A DNA stretch of 64,000 bases, from positions 16,437,501 to 16,501,500 of the forward strand of contig OY821745.1 in the NCBI GenBank assembly GCA_963682055.1, written 5' to 3'. The notes beneath the pieces are model-generated. The model made no database searches. It was not told where the DNA came from and saw nothing but the letters and a program-made list of their open reading frames with translations. A program made the translations under genes and the position numbers. Origin of the DNA: Primula veris. Taxonomy: Eukaryota; Streptophyta; Magnoliopsida; Ericales; Primulaceae. Positions 46,448 to 58,397 of the stretch are shown here, piece after piece (positions within the stretch are counted from its first letter, which is position 1; each line of letters starts with the position of its first letter).

Positions 46448-46851
46448 TAATGTTCTAAAAGGGTGCAACGTGGAATTTAGGCGAAATTTGATAGTTTGGT
46501 AGTTTGATATCCCGTCTAATTCCGTTTAATCACCGCCTAATCCGTATAATTCTGCCTAATCTTTAGGCTTTTAGGCTCTACGGCCTCCGGCTAATTTCGT
46601 CTAGGGGAACCTTTTAGAATAAAGGTTTTGTGGGGTTAATTGCTAGAGCTAATGTTCTAAAATGCGCAATGTGTAATTTAAGCAAAAGTTTGTTGCTTAA
46701 CGTCTAATTTCGTTTAATCACCGTCTAATCAACATAATTCCGTCTAAATCTTTAAAAGAAACGCTGTGTGACATCCGCTTAATTTCGTATAGGCAAAACT
46801 TTTAGAATACAGGTTTTTGTAGGGTTAATTGGTAGAATTAAATGTTATTTA
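46448..46851 (+). repeat. 202-bp imperfect tandem duplication
   Basis: TAATGTTCTAAAA begins at 46448 and 46650. Both units contain TCTAATT(C/T)CGTTTAATCACCG and end in GGGTTAATTG(C/G)TAGA. Non-coding. Confidence 0.85.
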
Positions 46852-47084
46852 CAAATTACCCATAGTTTTAGTAGCTTATATGCATTTTATCCTTAAGAAA
46901 AAGAAAAAAAAACAGGAGACGGACGTTTAACTAGAGATACAACCTCAGCACAGATAAATAGATGCATATATAGAGATAGTCAAATTCTCATTTAATTAAT
47001 TAGAAATATTCCATCAAATATTATAAATACCACTATTTCTCCGTTTAACCGGCGCGTGTAATAGAATAAAAATATAAAAAATAT

Positions 47085-47455
47085 TTATAATTATGATATA
47101 AATGTATGGATAATACAAAAAAACATAGTTTAAGATTTAAAAAAATGTTTGGTCGTTAAATAGTGATAAATAGTTTTATTAGTTTTTATTTTTTATATTT
47201 TATATTTTTATGTGAGTATGGTATTATTGTAATTAATATAAAAGTGTATGGGTATTTTTGGAAAGTCTGCCCAGTTTAGCCATTTTTTTTCAAAAATACT
47301 CCTAAACTTTTATATTAATTACAATAATACATACATAAAAATATAAAAAATAAAAACTAATAAAACTATTTATCAGTCTTTAACAATTAAAAATTCTTTT
47401 AAATCTTGTTTTTTTTTATTATCGACATATTTATATCAGAATTATACATATATTA
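47085..47455. repeat. Long foldback (inverted repeat, arms about 175 bp)
   Basis: The left arm (GATAAATAGTTTTATTAGTT near 47170) is complementary to the right arm (AACTAATAAAACTATTTATC near 47355). The loop is about 20-30 bp around GTCTGCCCAGTTTAGCC. A transcript would form one long hairpin. Confidence 0.85.
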
Positions 47456-47569
47456 TATATTATATATCAATACATAAAAAACACATTATGTTTATATTTT
47501 AATCATAGCTAAAATGAATGGTTACAATTAAAATATAAAAAATGTGTTTTTTTTAATGTGTTATCTCCC

Positions 47570-47601
<32 letters not shown>

Positions 47602-47605
<4 letters not shown>

Positions 47606-47637
47606 TAGGGAACATGTCCACGCGATGCGTTAGTCTG
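47602..47637 (-). other. Helitron-like 3' end (tentative)
   Basis: CTAGGGAACATGTCCACGCG then ATGCGTTAG follows an (AT)n run at about 47573-47600. Same type of motif as at 10549. No 5' end identified. Confidence 0.3.
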
Positions 47638-47904
47638 ACGATAACCTATATTAACAGATACTAATTAAATCGAATATAAACTAGACAACCATAAAATTGA
47701 AGTCACATAAATTAATAACAATAATATTATTGAAAAAAAAATAAGTTTTGAAATAGTAAAAAAATTGAAGAGATAGAAAGAGAAGAGGAGAGAGAAAACT
47801 AAAATATACAGATGAATTTGAAATGGCAATTTGTAAATATTTGTTTGTTTAGGCTTCATATGTTGACATATAAACTACTATATATATATATATATATATA
47901 TAAA

Positions 47905-48701
47905 GGGGAGGATATATAAACACTATTAAAAACACTAACTTTGACATCAAAATCTGGACCCTCTATTCTAATCTATTTTAATGGCTAGGATTAAATGTTA
48001 CATGGAAAAAAAAAAAATCCATATGAATTGGTTAACCGTGGTTAAGCATACATCATGCCTTTAAATGCGAATCTTCGTCCCTTTTTTGCATTAAACTATA
48101 TCAATACAATACAATATTCATAATACAAACTACTAATAAACTACGAACAAATGATTTCATCAGTAAACTAAGAAATTCCAATGGATAGTTTACTCCGGTT
48201 TCATCTTTAGCCAAATAAAAGCAACTTTGGCAATTGGTCCTCAAATTTGCTATCATCACTAGAAATTCTTAGTAAGTGTTAACAGCCAAATTGGTACTTA
48301 GATTCTCGATACTAGTGTTGTGTTTTTGAGAAATTTTCTGAATTGGTATAAAATTTATCAAGTTTCATCATTAACCAAATATTTCGAAACCTTATGAAAA
48401 GAAGCCCCAAATTTTGAATAAAAATTAAATTGAAGAAAGAAAAACGGCATCTTCAACTAATTTTATTATGTAAAAAAAAGCAGGGAGAAAGAATTATATG
48501 AGAGAGGAGGAGGACCTGTTGTTGGTTGTATATTGAATTAGAAAGAGATTATATCATTAATTACTCATAATTATTTATCTTAACCCGAGTTAATTGTTGC
48601 GTATTAAATGTTTTTTTTGCAAGTTAACATTTAAACCTAGGCATTGAAATAGATCAGAATAGAGGGTTCAGATTTTAATATCAAAGTCAGCTTTCCTCCC
48701 C
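47905..48701. mobile_element. Non-autonomous inverted-repeat element upstream of HMGR (797 bp)
   Basis: GGGGAGGA at 47905 pairs with TCCTCCCC ending at 48701. Further in, CCCTCTATTCTAATCTATTT (about 47961) pairs with AAATAGATCAGAATAGAGGG (about 48647-48666). The left end carries about 20 extra bases. Flanks are AT repeats, so the target duplication cannot be fixed. No coding capacity. Confidence 0.75.
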
Positions 48702-48719
48702 AATATATAAATAGATAGA

Positions 48720-48736
48720 TATACAGATACAGATAC

Positions 48737-48797
<61 letters not shown>

Positions 48798-48799
48798 AA
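48720..48799. repeat. Compound microsatellite (GATA/AT)n(GA)n in the HMGR 5' region
   Basis: ACAGATACAGAT, then an (AT)n run to about 48772, then (GA)n to 48797, ending 8 bases before the start codon. GA/CT repeats are common in plant 5' leaders. Confidence 0.9.
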
Positions 48800-48806
48800 G
48801 AGGCGG

Positions 48807-51800
48807 ATGGAGGTTCCCCGAAGACGCCAGATCAGCAGCGGAAGGACAAAGCCGACACCGGTGTTAGAGAGGGAGGAGAATGTGCAGGCGTCGGACGCTT
48901 TGCCTCTCCCTCTCTACCTAACGAACGCGGTGTTCTTCACCCTCTTCTTCGCCGTGGCATACTACCTCCTCGCACGGTGGAGGGAGAAGATCCGTTCCTC
49001 CACCCCTCTACACGTCTTGACTCTGTCCGAGCTCGTTGCGGTGTTGGCATTTGTTGCATCATTTATTTACCTTCTTGGGTTTTTCGGGATTGGGTTTGTG
49101 CAGGCCTCTCTATCGTCGCCAAGGACCCCGTGTGTGAGTCCATGGGAAGACGAAGAAGAAGAAGAAGTGTCCGAACCGAATGGGAAGATTCAATTACCAT
49201 GTGCTGATGGGAAAAGGGTAATGATTCTTGTTTTAGTTTTATACTTTTAGATTTAAGGAAGTTTTGATGTTTTAGTACCTACTTTCGGACTTTTTAAATT
49301 TTTGTTTAAGAATTAAGATCATCTTTTTACACTAAGAAGGAGAAAAGAGAGGGATCATTGACAATCAAACTGCATTACTACATAATCTTAAAAGAGTTTT
49401 TAGCTTCATAGTTAAGGGTTCAAATTTTATCAGGTTCGAATTGTCAGGTTTTCGGTTTTTTCATATGTATTCGTAATTTTTTTTCGATTTTTGTTTGTAA
49501 ATCAACATATTATTTTATTTCTAAAGTGTTTGTTAAAAAAAACTATAAAATTTGACCTTTTTTATATTTTTTTGGGTATTTATTAATATTACTACCTTAT
49601 AAATTGTCAAACAAACAATTAAACATAAATTTTTTTATTATTTTTGTGTTTTTTGTTTAAGATTTGTGATCATCTTTTTACACTAAGAAAGAGAAAAGTG
49701 AGGAATCATCGATAATCATTTTGCATTACCGAATTATTTTAAAAAAAAGTTTAATCCTTCTTGGGTTCTTCGGGATCGGATTCGTTCAGTCCTTTCTCTC
49801 CTCCCCAAGGGCCATGCATGCCAACCCGTGGGAGGACGAAGAGGAAGAAGAAGTGTCCGAACCGAAGGCGAAGACTAGTAAGGTTGTGTTAAAGGAAGGA
49901 CCATGTGCTGATGAGAAAAGGGTATTAATAATGTTTTTGAATCATCATCTTTTAGTTTTATTCTTCTAGTTTAAAGGAAATTTGATGTTTTTTAATACCC
50001 ACTTTCTGACTTTATTAGTATTATAGTGAAAAAAAACGAGACTATATTATTTCGGACATTTTAGTACGAAGAAGAATTATGATCATCTTTTTACACTGAG
50101 AGAGAGAAAAGAGGAGGGATCATCGACAATCATTCAGCATTACTGCATAATCTTAAAAGAATTTTTAGCTTCATAGTTAATGTTTTTGAATCATCATTTT
50201 TAGTTTTATTCTTCTAGTTTCAAGAAATTTGATGTTTTAGTACCTACTTTCGGACTTTATTATAATAGGAAAAAGAAAATACATATATCTTTAACCTTTG
50301 TTTTAGAATTAAGATCATCTTTTTACACTAAGAAAGAGAAAAGAGAGGGATCATCGACAATAATTCTACATTGCTTCATAATATTAAAAAGAGTTTTTAG
50401 CTTTATAGTTAAATACTCCTTCCGTCCCTAAAGATCACTAGTAACTTTGACTTATCGTGCCTACATTGTCCTTTTTTTTTACTCAAACAGTCTTAATTGC
50501 TAAAGTACATGATTAAATTTAAAACTATTTTATTTCGGCAATTTAGGTTGAGATTTTTGCAAGTAAAAGTTGCACGTAGTTTGCTCAGCGATCAGTGATT
50601 TAGGGATGGAGGGAGGGAGTATAGTTTTCCTTACTTTCAATTGTAGCTTGTATGAGTATATATCCGAGGCAATCCTGCTAATATAGAAGATTTTTCTTTC
50701 GGATTGAATTTGAGACCTTTGATTGTTACTTGATAAAACGCGGCAACTTACCATTAAACTGTTTACAACCTTAGTCCCCTGTTTTTAAGTTACTATTTTT
50801 CATAGTAAATTTTATCTCTGTTACCTTTTTCCACTTGGTACTTGGTTAAAGTTGATGTTATGTTGCAGGCTATAGCTGGTGTTATGTCTTTGGAAGACGG
50901 AGCAATCGTAGAGTCGGTGGTTAAGGGAGAGACGCCGTCCTACGCACTGGAATCCAGCCTGGGAGACTGCTACCGTGCGGCAGCCATCAGGCGCGAGGCC
51001 ACTCAGCTCATCACTGGAAAATCCCTCGACGGTCTGCCTCTTGGAGGGTTTGACTATACATCGATCTTGGGCCAGTGCTGTGAAATGCCAGTGGGTTATG
51101 TGCAGATTCCTGTGGGAATAGCTGGGCCTCTGTTGCTTGACGGGAGGGAGTATTCGGTGCCAATGGCGACCACTGAGGGTTGTTTAGTGGCGAGTACGAA
51201 TAGAGGCTGTAAGGCGATTTACGTGTCTGGTGGGGCAGAGAGTGTGTTGTTGAGGGATGGGATGACAAGAGCGCCTGTTGTTAGGTTCGGAACCGCCAAG
51301 AGGGCCGCTCAGTTGAAGTTTTATTTGGAGGATCCTCTCAATTCCGAGACCTTGGCACATGTTTTCAACAGGTTTGTTTACTGCTTTGGTCATATGGGTT
51401 TTTGATAGCGACAGGAGGGATTAGAGTTGCTTAAATTATTTCATGGACAATGACCTTAAGTTGGTGTAATTTGAATGTAAGATGCAAACACTACTTTGTG
51501 CCTTCGATGTAACTGATGTTAATTGTATTGACCACGAGTTCAGGACGGATCTAAAGTTTGTCTTTGATTGGGACATGGTCCGATAAAATAAAATAAAATG
51601 CGCCATAGTTACTGAATATGCCCTAAATAACATGGGGTGGTTGTTAGGTACCAGTCAGATAGAATTAAAAAATTACCCCATAGTTACTTTTGATATGCTT
51701 TAAATGGCAAGGGGTGGTTCCTCCTGAGATAAGAAAATAATCCTCTACATGTTTCTGTTCAATTTTTACATCTATAGGATTGATTAGGGCTTCATTGTGC

Positions 51801-53706
51801 AGCGTCATTTATGATTCTTTTTTCCTACTGCGTCTTTTACAGTTCAGTATGTAATTTCTTGAAAAAAACATTTCTTTGGATGTGATTGCAGATCTAGCCG
51901 ATTCGCGAGGCTGCAAAACATTAAATGTGCGATTGCAGGGAAGAACTTGTATACGAGGTTCACTTGCAGCACAGGGGATGCTATGGGAATGAACATGGTC
52001 TCCAAAGGTGTCCAGAATGTTTTAGATTTCCTTCTGAATGATTTCCCTGATATGGACGTTATTGGAATATCTGGTAAAATCTCACTCTTCACTTTAGTTT
52101 ATTCTTTTTGTTTGCCTTCACATTACTTTCTTGTTTGTCGGATGGTTTCTTTATAGTTTATAAAGTTTGGAAGCAGATATGTTACAGAAATATGAAAATG
52201 ATGGTGGAAAACATGGATTTAGAATTACATAGAAGAAACCAAAGCAACACAAGTTCTGTGATCAAGTGGTCTTATTAGCAATCTTCCTATTTCTTAAATG
52301 CTTATAGAACCATAGATGATATTCATGACTGACGAGATAAGATAAAACAGAGTACATGGTATGACATGAAAATATATCAGGACTTACTGGCCAAACTGTT
52401 TCAAAATTGAATTGTTGATGCAACTTCTTTTTTACGTAGTTAGGAAACTTTTTAGAAACAACTTCAAGAACAAAGTCTTCCAGTACAGTTAATGACTAAG
52501 AAAGTACTAGTCATTGTGTATCAGGATGTGCATAAATTGAGTGTGTATTGCTACCCTTGTTTTTTCTCCCTAAAGAGTTTTTGGAGTTGAATTTTTTTTT
52601 TCTTCTTATTTTGCAGGCAACTACTGCTCGGACAAAAAGCCTGCTGCAGTGAACTGGATCGAGGGAAGGGGAAAATCTGTTGTCTGTGAGGCAATAATCA
52701 AAGAGGAAGTTGTGCGAAAGGTTCTCAAGACCACTGTTGCTTCTTTGGTGGAACTCAACATGCTCAAGAATCTCACTGGCTCGGCGATGTCTGGAGCACT
52801 CGGTGGCTTCAATGCCCACGCTAGTAATATTGTATCAGCTGTATATATAGCTACTGGCCAAGACCCAGCGCAAAATATTGAAAGTTCGCATTGTATCACC
52901 ATGATGGAAGCAGTAAATGATGGAAAAGACCTTCATATTTCTGTCACTATGCCTTCTATTGAGGTATAACTAGTCGATCTTACTTCCTCTGGAATGATTG
53001 TTAGGTTATAAGTATTATATTATTGTATTAAAAGTTCTTTAATTTCGTTTACAAAAGAAGAGTGATGAGAGAGCGTTAAGTTTTAAGATCGGGCTTTTAT
53101 AGAACTTTACATGCTAGAATTTCACCAGAAATTGAACTCACAAGTCTTATTAGGTAGTCTGTCCCCATTACCAAAATGTGTTATATCATTTTCTTTTCAT
53201 TAATTTGGTTTAGTGTAAATGATGAATTGGCTTGGTCCGGTTTAGTAATCTGTTTTGGTATTTTCCTTTGACATTAAGTACCGTTTAGGCTCATCAGGGT
53301 TGGGTAGCTGTTTTAGTTCTGTTTATGATAACTTTTTTCCTTTTGACATTATCCAGATGTTTAGGCTAATCAGATTAGTAGCTGTTTTAGATCTGTTTTT
53401 GTTTTTTGTGTTTTGACTTTTAAGTAGATGTACAGATGTGTCATTTTTGTTTTTTTAATGTATTTACAGGTTGGTACAGTTGGAGGTGGAACCCAACTTG
53501 CATCTCAAGCAGCTTGTCTCAATCTGTTAGGTGTAAAAGGTGCAAATAAAGATTCACCGGGATCAAACGCAAGGCTGTTAGCTACAATTGTGGCGGGTTC
53601 TGTTCTTGCTGGCGAGCTTTCTCTTATGTCGGCAATATCATCTGGACAGCTCGTTAAAAGTCACATGAAGTATAATCGATCCAGCAAAGATGTTACCAAA
53701 GCTTAA
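48807..53706 (+). CDS. HMGR: 3-hydroxy-3-methylglutaryl-CoA reductase, five exons, 559 aa
   Basis: Catalyses the NADPH-dependent reduction of HMG-CoA to mevalonate, the committed step of cytosolic isoprenoid synthesis, at the ER membrane. Exons by GT-AG borders: 48807-49217, 50869-51371, 51892-52073, 52617-52963, 53470-53706; total 1680 bp in frame. Two membrane segments (about residues 33-54 and 73-97), an acidic linker ([12 protein letters not shown]), then the catalytic domain: [16 protein letters not shown], catalytic Glu240 (TTEGCLVAS), DAMGMNM, Lys372 ([10 protein letters not shown]), Asp448 (GQDPAQN), GTVGGGT, His546 (LVKSHM) and the kinase-site Ser552 (MKYNRSS). All key residues are present. 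The last three introns sit where plant HMGR introns usually do. The first, within the linker, is extra. Its promoter abuts the element ending at 48701. Confidence 0.95.
49218..50868 (+). other. HMGR intron 1, built from duplicated exon 1 and intron segments
   Basis: Donor AGG/GTAATG and acceptor TTGCAG/GC join in phase 0. Inside, 49756-49921 is a second copy of the exon 1 tail (49070-49217), open in frame ([20 protein letters not shown]...), longer by 18 bp and ending in its own donor (AGG/GTATTA). The following intron block, marked by GATCATCTTTTTACACT, occurs at about 49317, 49668, 50090 and 50311. A Stowaway MITE fills 50416-50619. Confidence 0.88.
50416..50619. mobile_element. Stowaway-type MITE in HMGR intron 1 (204 bp)
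   Basis: TIRs CTCCTTCCGTCCCTAAAGATCACT and the inverse of AGTGATTTAGGGATGGAGG; flanked by TA (50414-50415 and 50620-50621), as for Tc1/mariner elements. Confidence 0.88.
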
Positions 53707-54185
53707 AATTCCAACAAAAATAGTATGGTAAAAAAATCCAATCAGATAATTGATGAAATTGGTTATTAGTGGGATAAGAACAGAATCGGAATCAAGTAAA
53801 TGAAGATAATTCATCTAGTGAAGGGATATGATAATTACAATTTTTTTGTACACAGCGTGATGGGTTTGGGGAGATTTGTGTGTATACAGCATTATTGGTA
53901 AGTTGTAACAGAAGTCATAACCTATTTGTTTTATCGAGTTGTATTGTTTTTGATGTAATTTGTTTAATTTTTCTCGCCAGTTTGGCGTGTCGGAACTGCT
54001 CTTTGTATTTACTTGGTACCCATCAATAAAAAATAAATCTACAGTTTACTTGGGATCCATTTTTGCTGCCTTGAAAAATTCAAAACAGCTTGTTTTTAAT
54101 TTTTCAGACAGCAAAATATGTATTTTTTTAATTTTATTTTTGAAATAATGTAATTTTGTATGTTACAATTTTTTTTAATGTTTTT
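53707..54185 (+). other. HMGR 3' untranslated region and flank
   Basis: T-rich sequence after the TAA at 53704-53706, with poly(A)-signal-like AATAAAAAATAAA at about 54025. No further gene is seen. Confidence 0.55.
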
Positions 54186-54540
54186 GAATCAACATCGAAC
54201 GATTAACACTACCGTAAATTTAGTCCATTATTATTTAGGATGCATCATATACTAAAAATCTAACACATATTAATTAATCCAAAAATATTTATGCTAAAAT
54301 TAATTCACTATTAAAAGTAAAATACTAAAAACTTAACACATGTTAATGAACCCAAAAATGTATTTTCTAAAATTAATTTAAAATTAAAACTAAAAACTAC
54401 TATTGGTTGGCACACATAATAGTGTATTTTGGAATGAACACCGAACGATTAACACTATCGTGAATCTAGTACACTATTATTTTGGTTGTGTTACATACTA
54501 AAACCCTAACACTTAATAATTAACTCAAAAATATTCTAAA
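54186..54540 (+). repeat. Imperfect direct repeat, 246-bp spacing
   Basis: GAATCAACATCGAACGATTA at 54186 and GAATGAACACCGAACGATTA at 54432, each followed by AACACTA(C/T)CGT and TTATT-rich sequence. Confidence 0.75.
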
Positions 54541-54875
54541 TGGATCCGTTTGTGATTGATTTTGTTGTCCTAAAAATTTAAGACTGCCTTGAATTTTTCA
54601 AGAGAATTAAAACCAATCTTTTTACTTGACCTTTGTTCATAGCTCTGTTTGTTCATAAATAGTTTACCATTTCTTTTCTTTTTTTAACCTTTTTTTTTTT
54701 AACTCATAAGTGGTTTTGTTTTCGTTCAACAAAACAAGACTCTTACCAGTTAAGTGTACCGTAGCTGATCCGGGTACTTCATAATAAAATAATCTGAATT
54801 TCGCATTCCATTGATAAAGAGTGTAAAAAGAATTAAGTGTACGAGAACATTCAAAGCTGATACTCTAAGGTCTGA

Positions 54876-55222
54876 GGGTGTGTTTTGAACCTAAAAAATG
54901 GATGAAAAATAAATTAAGAAAAAATTAAGAAAACATTTTCTTTGTTTGATTTACATAATAAAACCAATGAAAAATAAAATAAAATAAAATAAAATAAAGT
55001 ATGGAAAAAAAATTATAGAGTGGGATAAACCATTTTTCTTCTAAAAATATGAGAAAAAATAAAACAAATGAGAAAAATGAGGCTAGCCGTCTCTCTCTTT
55101 TTCATTTTATTTTTTTTTTCCAATTTTCCAAACACGTGAATGGAAAATGGTTTTATGTTAATTTTTATTTTTTTTCCTTTTTTTTTCCGTTTCCCGTCAC
55201 GTTTCCGGGTTCCAAACACACC
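54876..55222. mobile_element. MITE with GGTGTGTTT ends, copy 1
   Basis: Begins GGGTGTGTTTTGAACC and ends GGGTTCCAAACACACC, about 347 bp, very AT-rich. A related copy follows 8 bp later. A target duplication was not resolved, so the superfamily is open (hAT or Harbinger possible). Confidence 0.7.
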
Positions 55223-55230
55223 ATAAGAAG

Positions 55231-55584
55231 GGGTGTGTTTAAAACCCGAAAAATTTATAGAAAAATGAAAATGATTTCACAGGAAAACATTTTCTTGTGT
55301 TTTCTTGAATAAGAAAAACAATTGAAAATAAAACAAAAAAAAAAGTGAGGAAAAACTGTGTATAATGAGATAAAACATTTTCTTTTTAAAAATGAGAGTA
55401 AAATGAAAATAAATGGAAAAAATGAGACTACCTCCTCTCTCTCCTCTTTTTTTATTTTATTTTCTATTAATTTCTCAATCTTTCAAACAAATAACCAGAA
55501 AATGATTTCAATAATTTTTCTTTCTTTTACTTTCTCCTTCCTTTTTTCCAATTTCGTAACATTTTCCGGATTACAAACACACCC
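55231..55584. mobile_element. MITE with GGTGTGTTT ends, copy 2
   Basis: Begins GGGTGTGTTTAAAACCCG and ends CCGGATTACAAACACACCC. The interior parallels copy 1 (AAAACATTTTCTT, then AATGAGAC/GTC..CTCTCTC, then TTTTCC), so the two are tandem relatives. Confidence 0.7.
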
Positions 55585-56401
55585 TAAAAATGCATATATA
55601 AGTTAAAATACAAGGAAATGCAAGAAAGTAGGTACATTAGTAGCAGCTCATGTAAGTATCAAGGGCAAATCATATAAATGCTCCATAGGCGAAGATTAAG
55701 TATACAAGCTCAGCAGAAACAGGGAGTTTTTTTGTTTTGTTTTTGGCCACGCCTCAAGAACGTGTCACCATCATTTTTGGTATCATAATATTTGCTGCCA
55801 CTTTTACAATACCATTTTACTCATTGCGATTTAAATATGGAATTGTAGTAATGTGCTCTCAAAAGACTTTTTTTTTGCATGACTACAAACACCGATAATC
55901 TTATCCGAAGAGTCGAGCGTGATGGAGGTTGCTTTAGCAAGCAAATGTTTTCAAGTGAGACCCACTGGTTGTATCGCTAATTCCTCATGTCTAGTGGCTA
56001 CTTTTTTCTTCAAGCTTTAATTAAAGTGATAAAAGATTCAATCCAAGCTTTGAAAAAAACCGAATAAGCCGGTTTTCTATGTTATCTACGTCGATAAAGC
56101 TTATGCATTATAAGCTTTTAGCATAACTCTTGTAAACGCTGGTACTATTAATGGTGTATAATAATTGCTTGAGGGGAAGGCTTAAGGTCTTATATCTATC
56201 TACTATTGCTAGTAGTATAAATATCACAACAAATTAACAATTGCTAATAGTCTATATAATCAAATGTGAAAAAGATCATCTTGCAATCAATTTCAAGTTC
56301 TCTAGATTTAGAAAAACTATGCCATCTCTAAAGGATCGAGGGTGACCCTTTAATAAAATTCACTACAAACTTCGAAAGACTGCTAATTAACGGAACCAAG
56401 G
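55585..56401. other. No gene recognised
   Basis: Unique-looking AT-rich intergenic DNA with no long open frame. Confidence 0.45.
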
Positions 56402-57079
56402 TTGATGATATTTAATTTAAATACAACTCCTCAGACTACAAAATGTACATCATTTGCACCGGAAATTGTCTCAGTATTGAGCACTGATCTATCATGCACA
56501 AACTTTCACAACAAATATATTTTGGAAAATTGTACATGTATGGAATACCTACATGTGAATGACACACGACAAATGTTATGTCCAACACCGTTTATACATG
56601 TGTCATGTATAATTTTTCTGTTTATCACTTGTATATGTGAGCCGGATAAGATAAAAAAAATGTTATTTTGGCTGCCGCTCTCTCTCATTTTCCCAATAAA
56701 CTCCCCCAAATCCTACCTCTCATTCCAGATGCCGCGTAGGACGGGGGACGGCGGCGGCAATCTCTTACTCCCGGACGTTTGTCATCACCTCTTCTCTCTC
56801 CCCTTCTACCAATTTTATCATCTCATCACTTCCTTCTTCTGTTACCCCAATCAATCACCTCTTTCCTTTTTTCGATTTGTCACCTCTGTTATCGACGGTG
56901 GTGGAGATCCAACCACTCTTTTCTCACCGCTCTTCTTATTTTTTCGATCTGTCACCTCCGTCATCGATGGTGGTGGAGATCCAACCTCACCTCTTCTCTC
57001 ACCCTTGCCTCCTTTTTTTTCTGTCACCCGTTGCTTCTCCTTTTTAGATGGTCACCCGTATACTTTAGGCGCCTTTTAA
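56402..57079 (+). other. Open frame of 225 codons, doubtful as a gene
   Basis: No recognised domain. The C-terminal half contains an in-frame duplication (VTSVIDGGGDPT twice, spacing 69 bp, about 56877-56985) within CT-rich DNA. Composition is Phe/Leu/Ser-rich, as expected from CT-rich sequence, and no splice or promoter context supports it. It may be leader or promoter DNA of an unseen transcript. Confidence 0.25.
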
Positions 57080-58389
57080 TGACCACTTTTGACGTTTGAT
57101 TTTGGGTCTTTTGCTATTTGCGTGTGTTTTCTAATCATTTGTGTTTTTAGGTTCAATTGGGGCTGGACAATTAACAGTTTGCGGGTATGGATTTTTTGGT
57201 GTTGTTTTTGGGGGTTTTTGCTATTATATGTATTTTTAAATCGAGTGTCACTAGTGTGCTGGCACCTCGATGGTGTTTCACGAGCCGGATGAATTCGAAC
57301 TATAAGGCTCCTTATGAATCATGTCTAATGAGCGGTAAGTTGTAGGTGCCCTTTTCGTTACTATAGGTTGAAATTTGGTTTAAATTCTTAGTTTATATTA
57401 TATGGTGCATCAAACCGACAAGTTATTTGCTTTTATATTTTTTCCGTTTAGCCGTAAGTATGTTTGATCTTGATTTGCGGCGAAGCTTGTCTTGTGTATA
57501 GTTGACTTGGGTGTTTTTTTTTTGTTTGATTCTCCACGATTGGTCGTTCATATTTGTAATTTTTAGTATTATGCGATTATGACCGCTACATTTTTTACTA
57601 TGGTTTTTCAATCGTTTAGGAGGAAATATATTAACTACTCTTACTTTGGAGGTCACCCACCCAAAAAAACCCAAGGATCCAAAACGTGATGATAATCATG
57701 GTAAACTAGGATATGAAAGGTTTGGACCAACCACCTTAATCATACGCACGAGAACATGTTATAACTTGAAAAGATTTTATTCCAGAAAAGAAAAAATCAA
57801 AGTCTTTGAGTTGCAAAATTAATGTAATATATTCCAAAAGAGTGATGATGTATTGAATTATAGAAAACAGTAGAGTAAAACAAGATTATATTCATACGTA
57901 ATTCTGAAAATACTAATTTGGACCAACAAAATGTCCATTTTTAAATTAAATAATATACTTAATCCAACCGTTGTTGACATATATCTAAAGTCATGGAAAA
58001 TTGCAATATGAATAAGGAGGCAGACATATAATCCGATTAGTGAGTAGAAAAAGTAGAGACAATTATACATGTCAGATTGTACGAACAATTGCAAGTTGCA
58101 GCAAGAAGTTATCCCGGTTTTTTTCTGTGGTCGTCGTTTGTACGAACTAATTAGTTTGAATTATGGAATACTTTCTTATGGTCATACCTTCATATGAAAT
58201 AAAGCTAAAGAATGAAAGAAAGACCTACACCAAAATAAGGGCAGAAATTACTCTTCCAAATTACAGAACTGCACAACAAACAAGCATTGGGCTTCCTACA
58301 GTAGAACCCTCCTTCCGCGGATTTTACATATCTAACTGATAAAGTATAAACCATACAAAAAATAATTTTAATATCTACAAGCCGAAGGC
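57080..58389. other. No gene recognised
   Basis: T-rich then A-rich intergenic sequence with only short open frames. No repeat partner was found in the window. Confidence 0.45.
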
Positions 58390-58397
58390 ACAATGAC

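Noticed and set aside
47573..47600. AT-rich run as a possible promoter or origin
   Set aside because: Simple (AT)n microsatellite without other signals.
55013..55606. Lys- and Phe-rich short frames
   Set aside because: They fall inside the two AT-rich MITEs.
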